A DNA stretch of 64,000 nt from Saliniramus fredricksonii (lineage in GTDB: Bacteria > Pseudomonadota > Alphaproteobacteria > Rhizobiales > Beijerinckiaceae). The notes under the pieces are model-generated. The model worked only from the letters and a program-made list of their open reading frames with translations, did no database searches and had not been told where the DNA came from. This document shows, one piece after another, positions 63,529-64,000 of this stretch (positions are counted from its first letter, which is position 1; every line of letters starts with the position of its first letter). The stretch covers positions 496,001 to 560,000 of the forward strand of contig NZ_FMBM01000002.1 in assembly GCF_900094735.1 (NCBI RefSeq), in the 5' to 3' direction. The translations under genes and the position numbers were made by a program.

Positions 63529-64000
63529 ATGAGCCGTGCATTCGTATTCCCCGGACAGGGCAGCCAGATCGTCGGCATGGGCAAGGCGCTCGCCGATGCC
63601 TTCGCGCCGGCGCGTGCGGTGTTCGAGGAGGTCGATGCGGCGCTCGGGCAGAAGCTCTCGCAGATCATTTTCGAAGGCCCCGCCGAGGAACTCACTCTGA
63701 CGGCGAACACGCAGCCGGCGTTGATGGCGGTCTCGCTCGCCACCATCCGCGTGCTCGAGGCCGAGGCCGGGCTCGATCTGAAGCAGCATGCGCGCTTCGT
63801 CGCCGGGCATTCGCTGGGTGAGTATTCCGCGCTCGCGGCTGCCCGCGCGCTCTCGATTGCGGATACGGCGCGGCTGCTGCGCATTCGCGGCGACGCGATG
63901 CAGAAGGCCGTTCCGGTGGGCGAGGGTGCCATGGCGGCGCTGCTCGGGCTCGAATTCGAACAGGCTGCCGAGATCGCCCGTGACGCCGCGCAGGGCGAGG
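63529..64000 (+). CDS. fabD: Malonyl-CoA:ACP transacylase, N-terminal part
   Basis: Loads malonyl groups onto acyl carrier protein for fatty acid synthesis. The first 157 residues are in the window, and the gene continues past the right edge. It begins MSRAFVFPGQGSQIVGMGKAL, and the catalytic serine is S95 in AGHSLGEYSAL. GCGAGGAGC lies before the ATG. Its promoter must lie in the 82 bp between the IS element and the gene, or transcription may come from the IS. Confidence 0.93.
   Translation, partial: MSRAFVFPGQGSQIVGMGKALADAFAPARAVFEEVDAALGQKLSQIIFEGPAEELTLTANTQPALMAVSLATIRVLEAEAGLDLKQHARFVAGHSLGEYSALAAARALSIADTARLLRIRGDAMQKAVPVGEGAMAALLGLEFEQAAEIARDAAQGE

Noticed and set aside
1-64000. CRISPR arrays, tRNA or rRNA genes, prophage modules
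   Set aside because: No regularly spaced repeats of CRISPR length, no cloverleaf-like segments with TTCGAAT-type arms that I could support, and no phage structural or integrase genes.

Overview
The window is high-GC chromosomal DNA from an alphaproteobacterium, most likely of the order Hyphomicrobiales (Rhizobiales). Supporting signs are the prfA-prmC-DUF4167 group, the hisC/tyrC overlap, DUF2842 beside heme A synthase, a rhizobial-type (ReAV-like) asparaginase, an ExoR-like Sel1 protein, two DUF2336 proteins, ExoD, the cysQ-DUF4170-acyltransferase-waaA-lpxK block, and a candidate alpha-r8 (MmgR-like) small RNA. Almost everything looks like stable chromosomal content. The only clear mobile element is one complete ISAs1-family insertion sequence near the right end. 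I saw no tRNA, rRNA, CRISPR array, prophage or plasmid functions.

Layout. 1-5.1 kb: aromatic amino acid/histidine genes (tyrC partial, hisC) divergent from release factor 1, its methyltransferase and a DUF4167 protein. 5.2-8 kb: SixA phosphatase, DUF2842, heme A synthase and MobA. 8-14.3 kb: a full peptide/nickel-type ABC importer (dppA-B-C-D-F) with a divergent LysR regulator. 14.3-21.7 kb: ArgE, a lone RAM-domain protein, an alpha/beta hydrolase divergent from an asparaginase, DUF2336, pyroglutamyl peptidase and MeaB. 21.9-27.7 kb: a soluble zinc-binding chemoreceptor, rpsU, ruvB, an sRNA candidate, a DMT exporter and LrgAB. 27.8-35.3 kb: an RND efflux pair, MsrP, a photolyase and its DUF2256 partner. 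35.5-43.8 kb: IlvD with an overlapping ExoR-like gene, nitroreductase, flavin reductase, a MaoC/CitE-like pair, a lytic transglycosylase coupled to a second DUF2336 gene, and a small unknown. 43.8-52 kb: an NAD(P)-binding protein, purMN, a GGDEF-EAL protein, ExoD, tandem PilZ, PAS_5, a possible unannotated transcript, and a rhomboid protease. 52-55 kb: rpsF-rpsR-DUF2232-rplI and an HTH regulator. 55.5-61.4 kb: the lipid A/Kdo block, then convergent ccmC-ccmD-ccmG. 61.5-64 kb: leuD, the IS element and the start of fabD.

Functional themes. Much of the window is core metabolism and translation. Around it sits an envelope and signalling layer: c-di-GMP turnover (GGDEF-EAL) close to tandem PilZ, ExoD and PAS genes; an ExoR-like periplasmic protein; Kdo/lipid A assembly; an RND pump; LrgAB; and a lytic transglycosylase. 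The most interesting non-coding signals are the MmgR-like sRNA with its own promoter and terminator, a second terminator-ended region before the rhomboid gene, a 3 x 19 bp repeat after the chemoreceptor, and a 3 x 12 bp repeat between dppA and dppB. No obviously new multi-gene defence or biosynthetic system is visible. Family assignments come from recognising motifs by eye, not from database searches.
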